64,000 nucleotides of DNA from Rhizobium sp. AQ_MP. Lineage in GTDB: Bacteria; Pseudomonadota; Alphaproteobacteria; Rhizobiales; Rhizobiaceae. The notes beneath the pieces were generated by a model. The model made no database searches. It was not told the DNA's origin and was given only the letters and a program-made list of their open reading frames with translations. The position numbers and the translations under genes are program-made. Shown piece by piece: positions 39,556 through 48,028 of the stretch (position 1 is its first letter; each line of letters starts with the position of its first letter). The stretch spans positions 62,001-126,000 of the forward strand of contig NZ_JACJVI010000010.1 of assembly GCF_014237835.1 (NCBI RefSeq). Reading direction: 5' to 3'.

Positions 39556-39954
39556 TCACCACTCGAAGGTCTCGACCCGGTACCAGAAGAGATCGACGAG
39601 TGCGGCAAGCCCGAAGTCTATCCAGTAAGCCGCAAGCCGTGATGCGTCAGGTGCCAATAGCAGGATCAGAAATCCGCTGAACATGGCCCAGCCAACCGCA
39701 AGCCGCAGATTGTGCAGACTGTCGAGGCGGTAGTAGCCCGCATCGTCATATTCGGTCTTGAAGATCATGTCCTGCCAGCTATAGCCGTCGCTGATCACGA
39801 GATCCATCATCGGACGATCCGACAGGCGATCCGGCAAGATATTGAAGACGGCGCGCACCACATGCCCGACTGCCCCGATCAGGGCGAAGAGGCCGACCGC
39901 CACGACATAATGCCAGGTGGCCGCCTCGGGGAGTGTTTGTGGATCCGGAACCAT
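39556..39954 (-). CDS. Hypothetical membrane protein
   Basis: A 132-residue protein with three hydrophobic segments (about residues 16-36, 85-100, 108-123). Between them lies a conserved-looking polar part with LVISDGYSWQDMIFKTEYDDAGYYRLDSL. It is probably an inner-membrane protein of unknown function. Convergent with prmB and separated from the tetR gene by 62 bp on the same strand. I do not recognise the family. Confidence 0.62.
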   Translation of the reverse strand: MVPDPQTLPEAATWHYVVAVGLFALIGAVGHVVRAVFNILPDRLSDRPMMDLVISDGYSWQDMIFKTEYDDAGYYRLDSLHNLRLAVGWAMFSGFLILLLAPDASRLAAYWIDFGLAALVDLFWYRVETFEW

Positions 39955-40016
39955 CCGCCAAGACTAGCGCGCGGCGGTAAGGAATTGGTTTGCACCGAAA
40001 TTGTACTCGCTGGCGC

Positions 40017-40613
40017 CTAGGCGGGGACCTTCGCGAGCAGTCCCTCGGCGAGCGCACGAAAGGCTTGCTGCGCCTTCGGCAAGACGCTTTCAGGCTCTGC
40101 GCTCGCGGCGATCCACATCGCCGCATTGAGCGCCGCACCGCTGATCAGCCGCGCTGCCGCTTCCGCATCCACCGGCTTCAACACCCCCTGCCCCATCAGG
40201 ACTTCGATCGCCTCACGGGTCACCTGAAGGCATGAATTCTGGCTCGGCCATAACGAGGGATCACCGAGCACCGCCGGCCCATCGAGCAGCACGATGCGCT
40301 GCACCTCGGGATCGAGCGCCATCTCGATATAGGCCGCACCTTCAGCGAGCAGCGCATTCCAGCCCTCGCCGGCCGCCGCGGCATGCCGCTTCGCCCTCCC
40401 TGCCATTTCGGTATCGATCTGGTCGACGACGGCGGCGAACAGTCCGCGCTTGTCGCCGAAATTGTGATAAAGCGCACCCCGCGTAAGCCCGGCCTCTGCG
40501 GTGAGCGCATCCATGGACGCTGCCACATAGCCCTTGTCGGCAAAGGCCTTACGCGCAGCCGCGATCAACTTCCCACGATTTTCCGCCATGCTTTCCGATC
40601 GTGTGCGCTTCAT
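40017..40613 (-). CDS. TetR/AcrR family regulator
   Basis: A 198-residue repressor. The N-terminal helix-turn-helix is at residues 12-58 (KLIAAARKAFADKGYVAASMDALTAEAGLTRGALYHNFGDKRGLFAAVV), followed by a helical ligand domain. GGGAG lies six bases before ATG 40613. Three near-identical palindromes fill the gap to the divergent ridA, starting 18 bp from its start codon, so autorepression and repression of ridA are likely. The inducer is unknown. Confidence 0.92.
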   Translation of the reverse strand: MKRTRSESMAENRGKLIAAARKAFADKGYVAASMDALTAEAGLTRGALYHNFGDKRGLFAAVVDQIDTEMAGRAKRHAAAAGEGWNALLAEGAAYIEMALDPEVQRIVLLDGPAVLGDPSLWPSQNSCLQVTREAIEVLMGQGVLKPVDAEAAARLISGAALNAAMWIAASAEPESVLPKAQQAFRALAEGLLAKVPA

Positions 40614-40630
40614 ACCATTCTCCCAATTTC

Positions 40631-40699
40631 ACATACATTGCGTATATGAATTTGACATACGTTTCGTATGCGAGTAACGCTACATACGCAACGTATATG
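40631..40699. promoter_or_regulatory. Three TetR-type operator palindromes
   Basis: Three 18-bp sites share ACATACnnnnCGTATryG: ACATACATTGCGTATATG (40631-40648), ACATACGTTTCGTATGCG (40655-40672) and ACATACGCAACGTATATG (40682-40699). The middle site has a perfect core, CATACG-TTT-CGTATG. Start-to-start spacing is 24 and 27 bp. A TTGACA (40652-40657) overlaps the middle site, so a bound repressor would block rightward transcription of ridA as well as leftward transcription of tetR. Confidence 0.85.
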
Positions 40700-40779
40700 A
40701 AATCTTCAGCCTGCAGCCAAGCGGCGTTTCACCGACCCACCCTGGGGCGGAACGATCTCGCATGCCCGAAAGGATACCC

Positions 40780-41184
40780 ATGACCAAGCCTGAACCAGTC
40801 TTCCCCGCAAACCGCCACGCCTTGTACGAACAGCACGGCTATTCCGCCGCTATCCGCACCGGTGATCTGCTCTTCGTCTCCGGACAGGTCGGCAGCCGCG
40901 AGGACGGCACGCCCGAACCGGACTTTGAAGCCCAGGTTCGCCGCGCCTTCGCCAATCTTGAAGCGACGCTCGCCGCCGCCGGCTGCTCATTTGCCGACCT
41001 TGTCGACGTCACCAGCTTCCACACCGATCCGGAAAACCAGTTCGAGACGATCATGAAGGTAAAGGCCGACATCTTCAGCGCCCCACCTTATCCGAACTGG
41101 ACGGCTGTCGGGGTAACCTGGCTCGCCTGCTTCGATTTCGAGATCAAGGTGATCGCGCGGGTTCCGGCGACCCAGCAGATCTGA
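40780..41184 (+). CDS. RidA family protein
   Basis: A 134-residue RidA/YjgF/UK114-family protein. The pattern fits the family: AAIRTGDLLFVSGQVG, EAQVRRAFANLEATLAAAGCSFADLVDVTSFHTD and PNWTAVGVTWLACFDFEIKVIARVP. The arginine that binds 2-imino acids in canonical RidA (near residue 105) is not obvious: NWTAVGVTWL replaces the usual PARxxV, so deaminase activity is doubtful. ATG 40780 is chosen because AAAGGA lies six bases upstream, against ATG 40762. Divergent from tetR under the three operators. Confidence 0.87.
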   Translation: MTKPEPVFPANRHALYEQHGYSAAIRTGDLLFVSGQVGSREDGTPEPDFEAQVRRAFANLEATLAAAGCSFADLVDVTSFHTDPENQFETIMKVKADIFSAPPYPNWTAVGVTWLACFDFEIKVIARVPATQQI

Positions 41185-41196
41185 CGCAACCTCGGC

Positions 41197-41612
41197 TCAG
41201 GTACTATTGTCCCGCTTCGAGATTGCTTCCCTAAGCGTAGTGCCGGCATGCGTCTCGAACCAATGGAGCATCTCGCTGACACCAGCCGCGTCTGTGGCGC
41301 CGGCCTTGGCGCGAACAACTCGGCACAAGCCTCAGCCATGGCCGTCAAGACGCGGGCGGTCTCCGGCACATAAGCGAGATCGTCATCGGCTTCGTGGCGC
41401 TTGCGAATGATGGCGTAGCGCATGGTCTCAGGATAGGTCCATGCGCTCGCAAGCACGTCTTGCACACTGACGGCTTGGCCGGCGACGGCGGCCGTCGCAT
41501 CGCGATCGGTCTCACGATAGCCCGCGGCTTCGACCTGTTCGCAGAAATCGATCGCCGTGTTCATCATCCGCCGAACTGTCGCCCAATCGGTCGAAGGAGA
41601 CGCATTCGCCAT
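41197..41612 (-). pseudogene. Frameshifted conserved hypothetical gene
   Basis: From ATG 41612 the frame runs MANASPSTDWATVRRMMN... to CAELF near position 41315 and then continues into low-quality sequence antisense to ridA. Shifting by one base there restores a coherent tail (AKAGATDAAGVSEMLHWF, then ETHAGTTLREAISKRDNST) that ends at TGA 41197-41199. The total of 416 bases is one short of a multiple of three, which fits a single-base deletion around 41308-41318. Either a recent inactivation or a sequencing error. It lies 4 bp downstream of clpS. Function unknown. Confidence 0.75.
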
Positions 41613-41616
41613 CGCC

Positions 41617-41925
41617 TCACTCCTCCGGCTCTGCCGTAAACAACAGCGGCATGCCCGCCTCCTTGGCAAGGTCCATGGCCTCCGTCACCTTCGTCTCCGC
41701 AATCTCGCGGGTGCAGACGACGACCACCGCCGAGCCGAACTTGTGCGCCGTCATCATCACCCGGTAGCCCGTCTCCTCGCTCATCCGGAACACGACCCTC
41801 AACACGATCGTGACGAATTCGCGCGGCGTATAGTCGTCATTGTGCAGGAGCACCTTGTAGAGCCTGGGTTTCTCGACCTTTGGCTTGGTCACCGTCTTCG
41901 GCGTCAGCACCGTATCCTTCGCCAT
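41617..41925 (-). CDS. clpS: ATP-dependent Clp protease adaptor ClpS
   Basis: A 102-residue ClpS that delivers N-degron substrates to ClpAP. A flexible Lys/Thr/Pro-rich N terminus precedes the core. The N-end-rule pocket residues are in VLLHNDDYTPREFVTIVL (about 25-42) and the downstream HKFGSAVVVVCTREIAETKV. It is short of the duplicated-ClpS context; clpA is not in the window. The following frameshifted gene starts 4 bp after it. Confidence 0.94.
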   Translation of the reverse strand: MAKDTVLTPKTVTKPKVEKPRLYKVLLHNDDYTPREFVTIVLRVVFRMSEETGYRVMMTAHKFGSAVVVVCTREIAETKVTEAMDLAKEAGMPLLFTAEPEE

Positions 41926-42037
41926 GGGTTCCTTCCGGATCTAGAGGCCGCATCAGGCCCGCAACACTTGACCATGCCCTTCCTATACCCCATAGGCGTG
42001 GGCAACGAAAATCCATCCCGAGCAGGTATTCAAAGCC

Positions 42038-43141
<1,104 letters not shown>

Positions 43142-43161
43142 AGCGAAACCACCAGAACGAC

Positions 43162-43194
43162 AAAAGGCCGCGATCCCCTCGCGGCCTTTTTTTT
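43162..43194 (+). terminator. Intrinsic terminator of ychF
   Basis: AAAAGGCCGCG / CGCGGCCTTTT with a seven-base loop, followed by more T. Also usable by the convergent DUF2892 gene. Confidence 0.93.
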
Positions 43195-43215
43195 GTTCAA
43201 TCAGCAAGCCGGCCG

Positions 43216-43422
43216 TCAAGCCCGCTTTACCGGGCAGGTTGAAAGCCCCATGATCGAATAAAGCGGGCAGGTCGACATCAGGCCGGTCAGAAGCGGCACC
43301 ACGCCGATCAGCGTGTAGTAGCGCCACCACGCGCCCGGATAGATGAAGAAGAGCGACAAGAGCACAAGCCCGACAACGATGCGCAGCACGCGGTCGAGAC
43401 TGCCGACATTCTTGGCAAACAT
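43216..43422 (-). CDS. DUF2892 (YgaP-like) inner-membrane protein
   Basis: A 68-residue protein with two helices (about residues 13-29 and 34-53). It matches the DUF2892 membrane module found at the end of the rhodanese YgaP: NVGSLDRVLRIVVGLVLL and LLTGLMSTCPLYSIMGLSTCPVK. The two cysteines are typical. Downstream of a Crp/Fnr gene on the same strand (89 bp), a common pairing. Confidence 0.88.
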   Translation of the reverse strand: MFAKNVGSLDRVLRIVVGLVLLSLFFIYPGAWWRYYTLIGVVPLLTGLMSTCPLYSIMGLSTCPVKRA

Positions 43423-43511
43423 GGTTTTTCCTTCCGTTCGATTGACGATGGGATGACACTAGCGCCGCCCCTCGAACGCGTCGGTGACTAAGTCACGCAA
43501 TTGGGCAAGTC

Positions 43512-44174
43512 TCAAAGCTCGCTGGCCCTCGCCATGCGGGCGAGCTCACCTTTCTCGATGATCCGGATCTGCCCTCGCTCGCTTGCCACCACGCCCTTGG
43601 ATGCAAGCGCCTCGAGCCGCCGCGACACGACCTCCCGTGCCGTACCGATCACGACCGCGAGCTCCTGATGCGTCAGCGTCACGCAGCCCTCGTCGTCGGC
43701 CCGCTCGATCAACGCATGCGCCAGCCGCTGTTCGACCTTCACGAAAGCCACCTGTTCGAGCACAAACATTAGGTCGCCCAACCGGTCGGCAAATGCCTTG
43801 AAGACGAAGGCGCGGAAGGCAGGCGAACTGGCCATCAGGCGCTCGAACACGGCAGGCGGCACCATCACCGCCACCAGATCGCTTTCCGCCACCGCCTCGC
43901 CCGTATAGGGCGCCCCGCCAAGCACGCCGAGCGTGGTCTGCACGCAGGTCTCGCCGGGTGTGACGGAATAGAGAAGAAGCTCCCGTCCGTTGCGCCCGGT
44001 GAGATAAACGCCGATGCGCCCGGAAAGCAGGATGACAAAGCTTTGAGCCGCATCCCCCGGCCGAAACAGCGTGGCCCGCGCCGGCACATGCATCGGCTTC
44101 AGCGCCTCGAGCGCCCGTCGCGCCTCGTTATCTATGTCCGCGAGAAAGCTCGCCTGATCCGCCCAACCCACCAT
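43512..44174 (-). CDS. Crp/Fnr family transcriptional regulator
   Basis: A 220-residue regulator from ATG 44174 (a GTG four codons upstream is possible). A cyclic-nucleotide-binding-like beta-roll (about 20-115), a dimer helix and a C-terminal winged helix with TLTHQELAVVIGTAREVVSRRLEAL (about 165-190). Only two cysteines are present and neither forms the FNR iron-sulfur cluster pattern, so it is not an oxygen-sensing FNR. It probably controls the downstream DUF2892 gene. Effector unknown. Confidence 0.9.
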   Translation of the reverse strand: MVGWADQASFLADIDNEARRALEALKPMHVPARATLFRPGDAAQSFVILLSGRIGVYLTGRNGRELLLYSVTPGETCVQTTLGVLGGAPYTGEAVAESDLVAVMVPPAVFERLMASSPAFRAFVFKAFADRLGDLMFVLEQVAFVKVEQRLAHALIERADDEGCVTLTHQELAVVIGTAREVVSRRLEALASKGVVASERGQIRIIEKGELARMARASEL

Positions 44175-44237
44175 GGACCACCTCACGATTCCCGCTTATG
44201 ACCATAGCGACTGGCAGTGCATTGGAGAACATGTTGC

Positions 44238-44708
44238 ATGCAGGATGACAGGCTTCACTACGAGGACTTCACCGAGGGCCGAAGCTTTGCGCTCGGGCCG
44301 CGTCTGGTAACCGCCGAGGAGATCATCGAATTCGCCCGCGAATTCGACCCGCAGCCCATGCATCTCTCTGAGGAAGCCGGCAAGGCCAGCATTCTCGGCG
44401 GGCTATCGGCCTCCGGCTGGCACACATCCAGCCTCTTCATGCGCCTTATGATCGATGCCTATGTGCTGAAAGCCGCGTCCGAAGGCGCTCCCGGGATCGA
44501 ATTCATGCAGTGGCGCAAACCGGTGCTGGCAGGTGATACGCTCTCCGGCCAGTCGGTCGTTGAGGAAGCCCGTCCCATGCGCTCGCGTCCGCATCTCGGC
44601 ATCGTCACCTTCGGCCATGAACTCCACAATCAGCGCGGCGAAACGGTCATGAAGGCTCGCAATGCCGTCATGGTCCGCCGCCGGGAAACAGCAGAGGTGC
44701 CGGCATGA
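44238..44708 (+). CDS. MaoC-like dehydratase 1
   Basis: A 156-residue hot-dog-fold protein of the MaoC/(R)-specific enoyl-CoA hydratase type. The active-site segment reads EFDPQPMHLSEEAGK (about residues 34-48), keeping the catalytic Asp and His, followed by GGLSASGWHT. It would hydrate or dehydrate acyl-CoA thioesters. The next gene, a paralogue, overlaps its stop (ATGA), so the two are co-translated and may form a heteromer. Confidence 0.87.
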   Translation: MQDDRLHYEDFTEGRSFALGPRLVTAEEIIEFAREFDPQPMHLSEEAGKASILGGLSASGWHTSSLFMRLMIDAYVLKAASEGAPGIEFMQWRKPVLAGDTLSGQSVVEEARPMRSRPHLGIVTFGHELHNQRGETVMKARNAVMVRRRETAEVPA

Positions 44709-45193
44709 AGATGTTCGACCTCTATCCCGCCGGCACACGGCTCGAACTCGGCAGCGTCACCTTCACGGCGGAGGACATCATTCGCTTTGCGCAGAAGTTC
44801 GATCCTCAGCCCTTCCACGTCGATGCCGAAGCGGCGAAGGATTACGTCTTCGGCGCGCTTTGCGCATCCGGCTGGCACACCTGCGCCAACTGGATGAAGA
44901 GCTTCATCGGTTTCATCGGTCGCGAAATGAAGCGCTTGAAAGCCGAGGGTCTGGAACCGCCGAGGATTGGCCCCTCGCCCGGCTTTTCCGAGCTGCAATG
45001 GTTGAAACCGGTCTTCGTCGGCGACACCCTCACCTACTTCATGACCCCCATCGACAGCAGGATCGTCAACGGAAAGCGCCGATACATGCTGAACTCCGCC
45101 CTTTCCGAGGGCGTCAACCAGCACGGCGAAACCGTGCTCCGCTTCAAGAGCAATCTGATTGAATTCTTCCCCGACGAGGAGCAGACCGCATGA
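44705..45193 (+). CDS. MaoC-like dehydratase 2
   Basis: A 162-residue hot-dog protein, paralogous to the upstream gene: KFDPQPFHVDAEAAK holds the Asp-His pair and GALCASGWHT matches the substrate loop. The start overlaps the upstream stop, and its own stop overlaps the glutathione peroxidase start (ATGA at 45190-45193). Three coupled genes indicate a single transcript. The acyl substrate cannot be deduced. Confidence 0.87.
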   Translation: MKMFDLYPAGTRLELGSVTFTAEDIIRFAQKFDPQPFHVDAEAAKDYVFGALCASGWHTCANWMKSFIGFIGREMKRLKAEGLEPPRIGPSPGFSELQWLKPVFVGDTLTYFMTPIDSRIVNGKRRYMLNSALSEGVNQHGETVLRFKSNLIEFFPDEEQTA

Positions 45194-45666
45194 GCGTCCA
45201 CGACTTCACCATGACCGCCATCGACGGCACAGAGCGCAGCCTGAAGGACTATGCCGGCAAGGTCCTGCTCGTCGTCAACACCGCAAGTGCCTGCGGCCTG
45301 ACACCCCAGTATGAGGGCCTGGAAAAGCTGCACGAGACCCATGCCGATCTCGTCGTTCTCGGCTTCCCCTGCAACCAGTTCGGCGCCCAGGAACCGGGCA
45401 CGGAAAAGGAGATCGCGCTCTTCTGCGAAACTCGCTTCGCCGTAACCTTCCCGATGTTCTCGAAGATCGAGGTCAACGGTGAAGGCACCCACCCGCTCTA
45501 CGCCTATCTGAAGGCCGAGACGCCCGGCGCCGAAAAGGGTCAGGAGATCGGCTGGAACTTCGCCAAGTTCCTGGTCGGCCGCGACGGCAAACCGATTGCC
45601 CGCTATTCGCCCCGAACGGCTCCCGCCGATCTTGAGGCCGATATCACCGCAGCGCTCGCCCGCTGA
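45190..45666 (+). CDS. Glutathione peroxidase-type thiol peroxidase
   Basis: A 158-residue thioredoxin-fold peroxidase. The peroxidatic Cys35 is in NTASACGLTPQY, with GFPCNQFGAQEPG (Gln of the catalytic tetrad) and WNFAKFLVGRDG. It is a Cys (not seleno) enzyme that reduces hydroperoxides with thioredoxin or glutathione. Last gene of the maoC-maoC-gpx overlap operon and convergent with apt. Confidence 0.94.
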   Translation: MSVHDFTMTAIDGTERSLKDYAGKVLLVVNTASACGLTPQYEGLEKLHETHADLVVLGFPCNQFGAQEPGTEKEIALFCETRFAVTFPMFSKIEVNGEGTHPLYAYLKAETPGAEKGQEIGWNFAKFLVGRDGKPIARYSPRTAPADLEADITAALAR

Positions 45667-45683
45667 GCAGGAGAACTAGGGGC

Positions 45684-46229
45684 TCAGTGCCCCTCGAACT
45701 CCACGAGCGTGCGCACCTCGACGCCAAGCGCTTCGAGCTTCTGACGACCACCGAGTTCCGGCAGATCGATGACGAAGCAGGCTGACACCACGTCAGCCCC
45801 GATCTGGCGCAGCAGCTGTACCGCACCGACAGCAGTGCCGCCGGTGGCGATCAGGTCGTCGACCAGGATGACCTTCTCGCCCGGCTTGACCGCATCCATG
45901 TGGATTTCCATCTCGTCCACGCCATATTCCAGGCTGTAGGCGATGCGCACGGTCTCGTGCGGCAGCTTGCCCTTCTTGCGGATCGGCACGAAGCCGGCAG
46001 AGAGCTGGTGGGCGACTGCGCCGCCAAGGATGAAGCCACGCGCTTCCATGCCGGCGATCTTGTCGACCTTCAGGCCGGCATAGGGCTGCACCAGCTCATC
46101 GACGGCCCGCCGAAACGCCCGCGCATCGCCGAGCAGCGTGGTGATGTCCCGAAAGATGATCCCGGGCTTTGGGTAGTCGGGAATGGAGCGAATGGCGTTG
46201 GTCAGGTAAGTCTGAGTGTCGGGCGTCAT
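45684..46229 (-). CDS. apt: Adenine phosphoribosyltransferase
   Basis: A 181-residue purine-salvage enzyme that makes AMP from adenine and PRPP. Start ATG 46229 yields the standard N terminus; the longer frame adds 24 non-family residues. Motifs: [35 protein letters not shown], and the PRPP loop [14 protein letters not shown] (about 122-135). Cytoplasmic, monocistronic. Confidence 0.95.
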   Translation of the reverse strand: MTPDTQTYLTNAIRSIPDYPKPGIIFRDITTLLGDARAFRRAVDELVQPYAGLKVDKIAGMEARGFILGGAVAHQLSAGFVPIRKKGKLPHETVRIAYSLEYGVDEMEIHMDAVKPGEKVILVDDLIATGGTAVGAVQLLRQIGADVVSACFVIDLPELGGRQKLEALGVEVRTLVEFEGH

Positions 46230-46349
46230 GGTGATCCAGCAAAGAACGAATGTTGCGCGCAAGGTGACGCCTGTCTGCGCCCTTGTCCATCCCTCTCCCA
46301 ATCAAAAGAACGCCTCAGAAGCAAGGGCATTGACCGCTCCGGATACCTC

Positions 46350-46375
46350 GGTCAACATGAACGTTGAAGTTGACC
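46350..46375. promoter_or_regulatory. Palindromic operator upstream of the PemK-type pair
   Basis: GGTCAAC and GTTGACC form a perfect 7-bp inverted repeat around 12 bases that themselves contain a nested TCAAC-N6-GTTGA and the palindrome AACGTT. It lies 25 bases before the first gene of the toxin operon, a usual place for autoregulation by an antitoxin complex. Confidence 0.5.
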
Positions 46376-46399
46376 AAACTGGTTGGGAGAACGACCGTG

Positions 46400-46750
46400 A
46401 TGCCACGGGTCAGGATTTCCGACGTCGCGATCTGGTTCAAGCACGTGGAAAGCCCCGAACTCAGGCGCCGGCTGCTCGCCCTTGGGGAAGAAGAGCCCAT
46501 CCACTTGGAAACCGACGGTGTCATAGGCCGATGGGTTCGGATGAAAACGGGCCGAGACGGTCGCCCCACCGATGCAATCCGTCCCGAAGGTGGTATGAAG
46601 GATCTCTGGGCGAACTGGTACAAGACGCGCCGCGGTGAAGAGATCGTACTTCGCGAAGTACTCCTCACGGACGTCGAATTCGCGAAGCCTTCCATGCAGT
46701 TCCCGGAATGGGCAAGTCAAGAAGACGAAGAGGCATTCCGTGCTTTGTGA
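46400..46750 (+). CDS. Unrecognised protein, putative antitoxin of a PemK-type toxin
   Basis: A 116-residue soluble protein from ATG 46400 (GGGAGAA nine bases upstream). It has no AbrB, Phd, RHH or Xre motif that I can see. The middle is basic/polar with DGVIGRWVRMKTGRDGRPTDAI and KDLWANWYKTRRGEEI; the end is acidic (EWASQEDEEAFRAL), as in antitoxin tails that bind toxins. It overlaps the PemK-like gene by 11 bases. The antitoxin role is inferred from position only. Confidence 0.6.
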   Translation: MPRVRISDVAIWFKHVESPELRRRLLALGEEEPIHLETDGVIGRWVRMKTGRDGRPTDAIRPEGGMKDLWANWYKTRRGEEIVLREVLLTDVEFAKPSMQFPEWASQEDEEAFRAL

Positions 46751-47072
46751 GCGCTACGACACGATCGTGGTGCCATTCCCCTTCGCGGACATTCCGATTC
46801 TGAAGCGTCGCCCCGCGCTGGTAATCTCTGCAGCCGGCTTTAACCGGGCGAACGATGCGACTGTGGTTGCAATGATAACGACGGCCAAGGCCTCCAACTG
46901 GCCGAGCGACGTCGTGATCACCGATCTCGACGCGGCCGGATTGCGAGTCCCATGCCTTGTCCGTTGGCGCATGGCGACAATACCGAACGAACTTGTGCTG
47001 CGCCGTCTGGGCGAACTCAATCCACTCGACCGCCTGGATTGTGAGCGACAGCTGGCAAACATGCTGCGTTAG
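46740..47072 (+). CDS. PemK/MazF-type endoribonuclease toxin
   Basis: A 110-residue protein with the PemK/MazF fold: YDTIVVPFPFADIPILKRRPALVIS (strand-loop with the conserved RPALV), ATVVAMITT and SDVVITDLDAAGLRVPCLVRWRMATIPNEL, which corresponds to the family's active-site strand. The start is GTG 46740, inside the upstream gene; the longer frame is the +1 shadow of that gene. Such toxins cut mRNA and are neutralised by a partner, presumably the upstream gene. Confidence 0.85.
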   Translation: MLCERYDTIVVPFPFADIPILKRRPALVISAAGFNRANDATVVAMITTAKASNWPSDVVITDLDAAGLRVPCLVRWRMATIPNELVLRRLGELNPLDRLDCERQLANMLR

Positions 47073-47083
47073 GCAGAAACCAA

Positions 47084-47112
47084 AAAAGGCGGCCCGAGGA
47101 CCGCCTTTTCCG
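47084..47112. terminator. Bidirectional terminator between the toxin and petC
   Basis: AAAAGGCGG / CCGCCTTTT hairpin with an eight-base loop, preceded by an A-run and followed by T, between convergent genes. Confidence 0.85.
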
Positions 47113-47131
47113 TGAAACGTGATCGCGTCGA

Positions 47132-48007
47132 TCAATGTTCCTTGTTCGCATAAACCGACTTCTTCGTCAGGTAGATCAGCGCCGTGAAGATCGCCAGGAA
47201 CACCATGACCATGAAGCCCATGCGCTTGCGGTCCTCGAGATGCGGCTCTGCGGCCCACATCAGGAAGGCAGACACGTCGAGCGAATACTGCTCGAGCGTT
47301 TCCGGAGAACCGTCATCATAGGTCACCTGACCGTCGGAGAGCGGCGGCGCCATGGCAAGCGACTGGCCGGCGATGAAGTACGGGTTGAAGTGGGTACCTT
47401 CGGCAACCTCAACGCCTTCCGGCGGGTCCTGGTAACCGGTGAGGAGAGCATGGATGTAATCCGGGCCGCCCTGCTGGTACTGGGTGAAGATGTCGAAGAT
47501 GAAGGTCGGGAAGCCGCGGGTTACGCCGCGTGCCTTGGCGATCAGCGAGAAGTCCGGCGGAGCCGCACCACCGTTGGCCGCAGCAGCCGCTTCCTTGTTC
47601 GGGAAAGGCGACGGGAAGTGGTCGGACGCAACGGCGGTCCGGGTGAACATTTCACCGTCGGCATTGGGCCCGTCGGTGACTTCGTAATTCGCCGCGAATG
47701 CCTTCACCTGCGCTTCCGAATAACCCAGGTCTTCCAGCGTGCGGAAAGCCACCAGGTTCATCGAATGACAGGCGGAGCAGACCTCGGTGTAGACCTTCAG
47801 ACCGCGCTGCAGCTGGGCCTTGTCGTACTTGCCGAAGGGGCCGGCAAACGACCAGTCCATCTGCTCGGGCTTCAGGATCGGGTAGTGACCGGTCTGGGCC
47901 GCATGATGCGTCATCTCGGCCAGATCGCCGCCTTCTGCCGCAATGGCCTGGCCGGAAAAACCGGCCATGGCTGCGATCAGAGCGATGCTCGTGACAAGCT
48001 TTTTCAT
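47132..48007 (-). CDS. petC: Cytochrome c1 of the bc1 complex
   Basis: A 291-residue subunit of complex III. Signal peptide of ~23 residues (ending GQAIA). Haem c attaches at CSACHSMN (about residues 78-83), the axial Met is probably in SLAMAPPLSD, and a C-terminal helix (about 265-285) anchors it, facing the periplasm. It passes electrons from the Rieske protein to soluble cytochrome c. Last gene of petABC, 21 bp after petB. Confidence 0.96.
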   Translation of the reverse strand: MKKLVTSIALIAAMAGFSGQAIAAEGGDLAEMTHHAAQTGHYPILKPEQMDWSFAGPFGKYDKAQLQRGLKVYTEVCSACHSMNLVAFRTLEDLGYSEAQVKAFAANYEVTDGPNADGEMFTRTAVASDHFPSPFPNKEAAAAANGGAAPPDFSLIAKARGVTRGFPTFIFDIFTQYQQGGPDYIHALLTGYQDPPEGVEVAEGTHFNPYFIAGQSLAMAPPLSDGQVTYDDGSPETLEQYSLDVSAFLMWAAEPHLEDRKRMGFMVMVFLAIFTALIYLTKKSVYANKEH

Positions 48008-48028
48008 TGTTATCGTCCTCTCACGTGC

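Noticed and set aside
46350-46375. Attachment site of an integrated element
   Set aside because: No integrase, no second copy seen nearby; the position fits a toxin-antitoxin operator better.
46635-46739. N-terminal extension of the PemK-like gene
   Set aside because: It is the +1 shadow of the upstream partner gene; family homology starts after GTG 46740.
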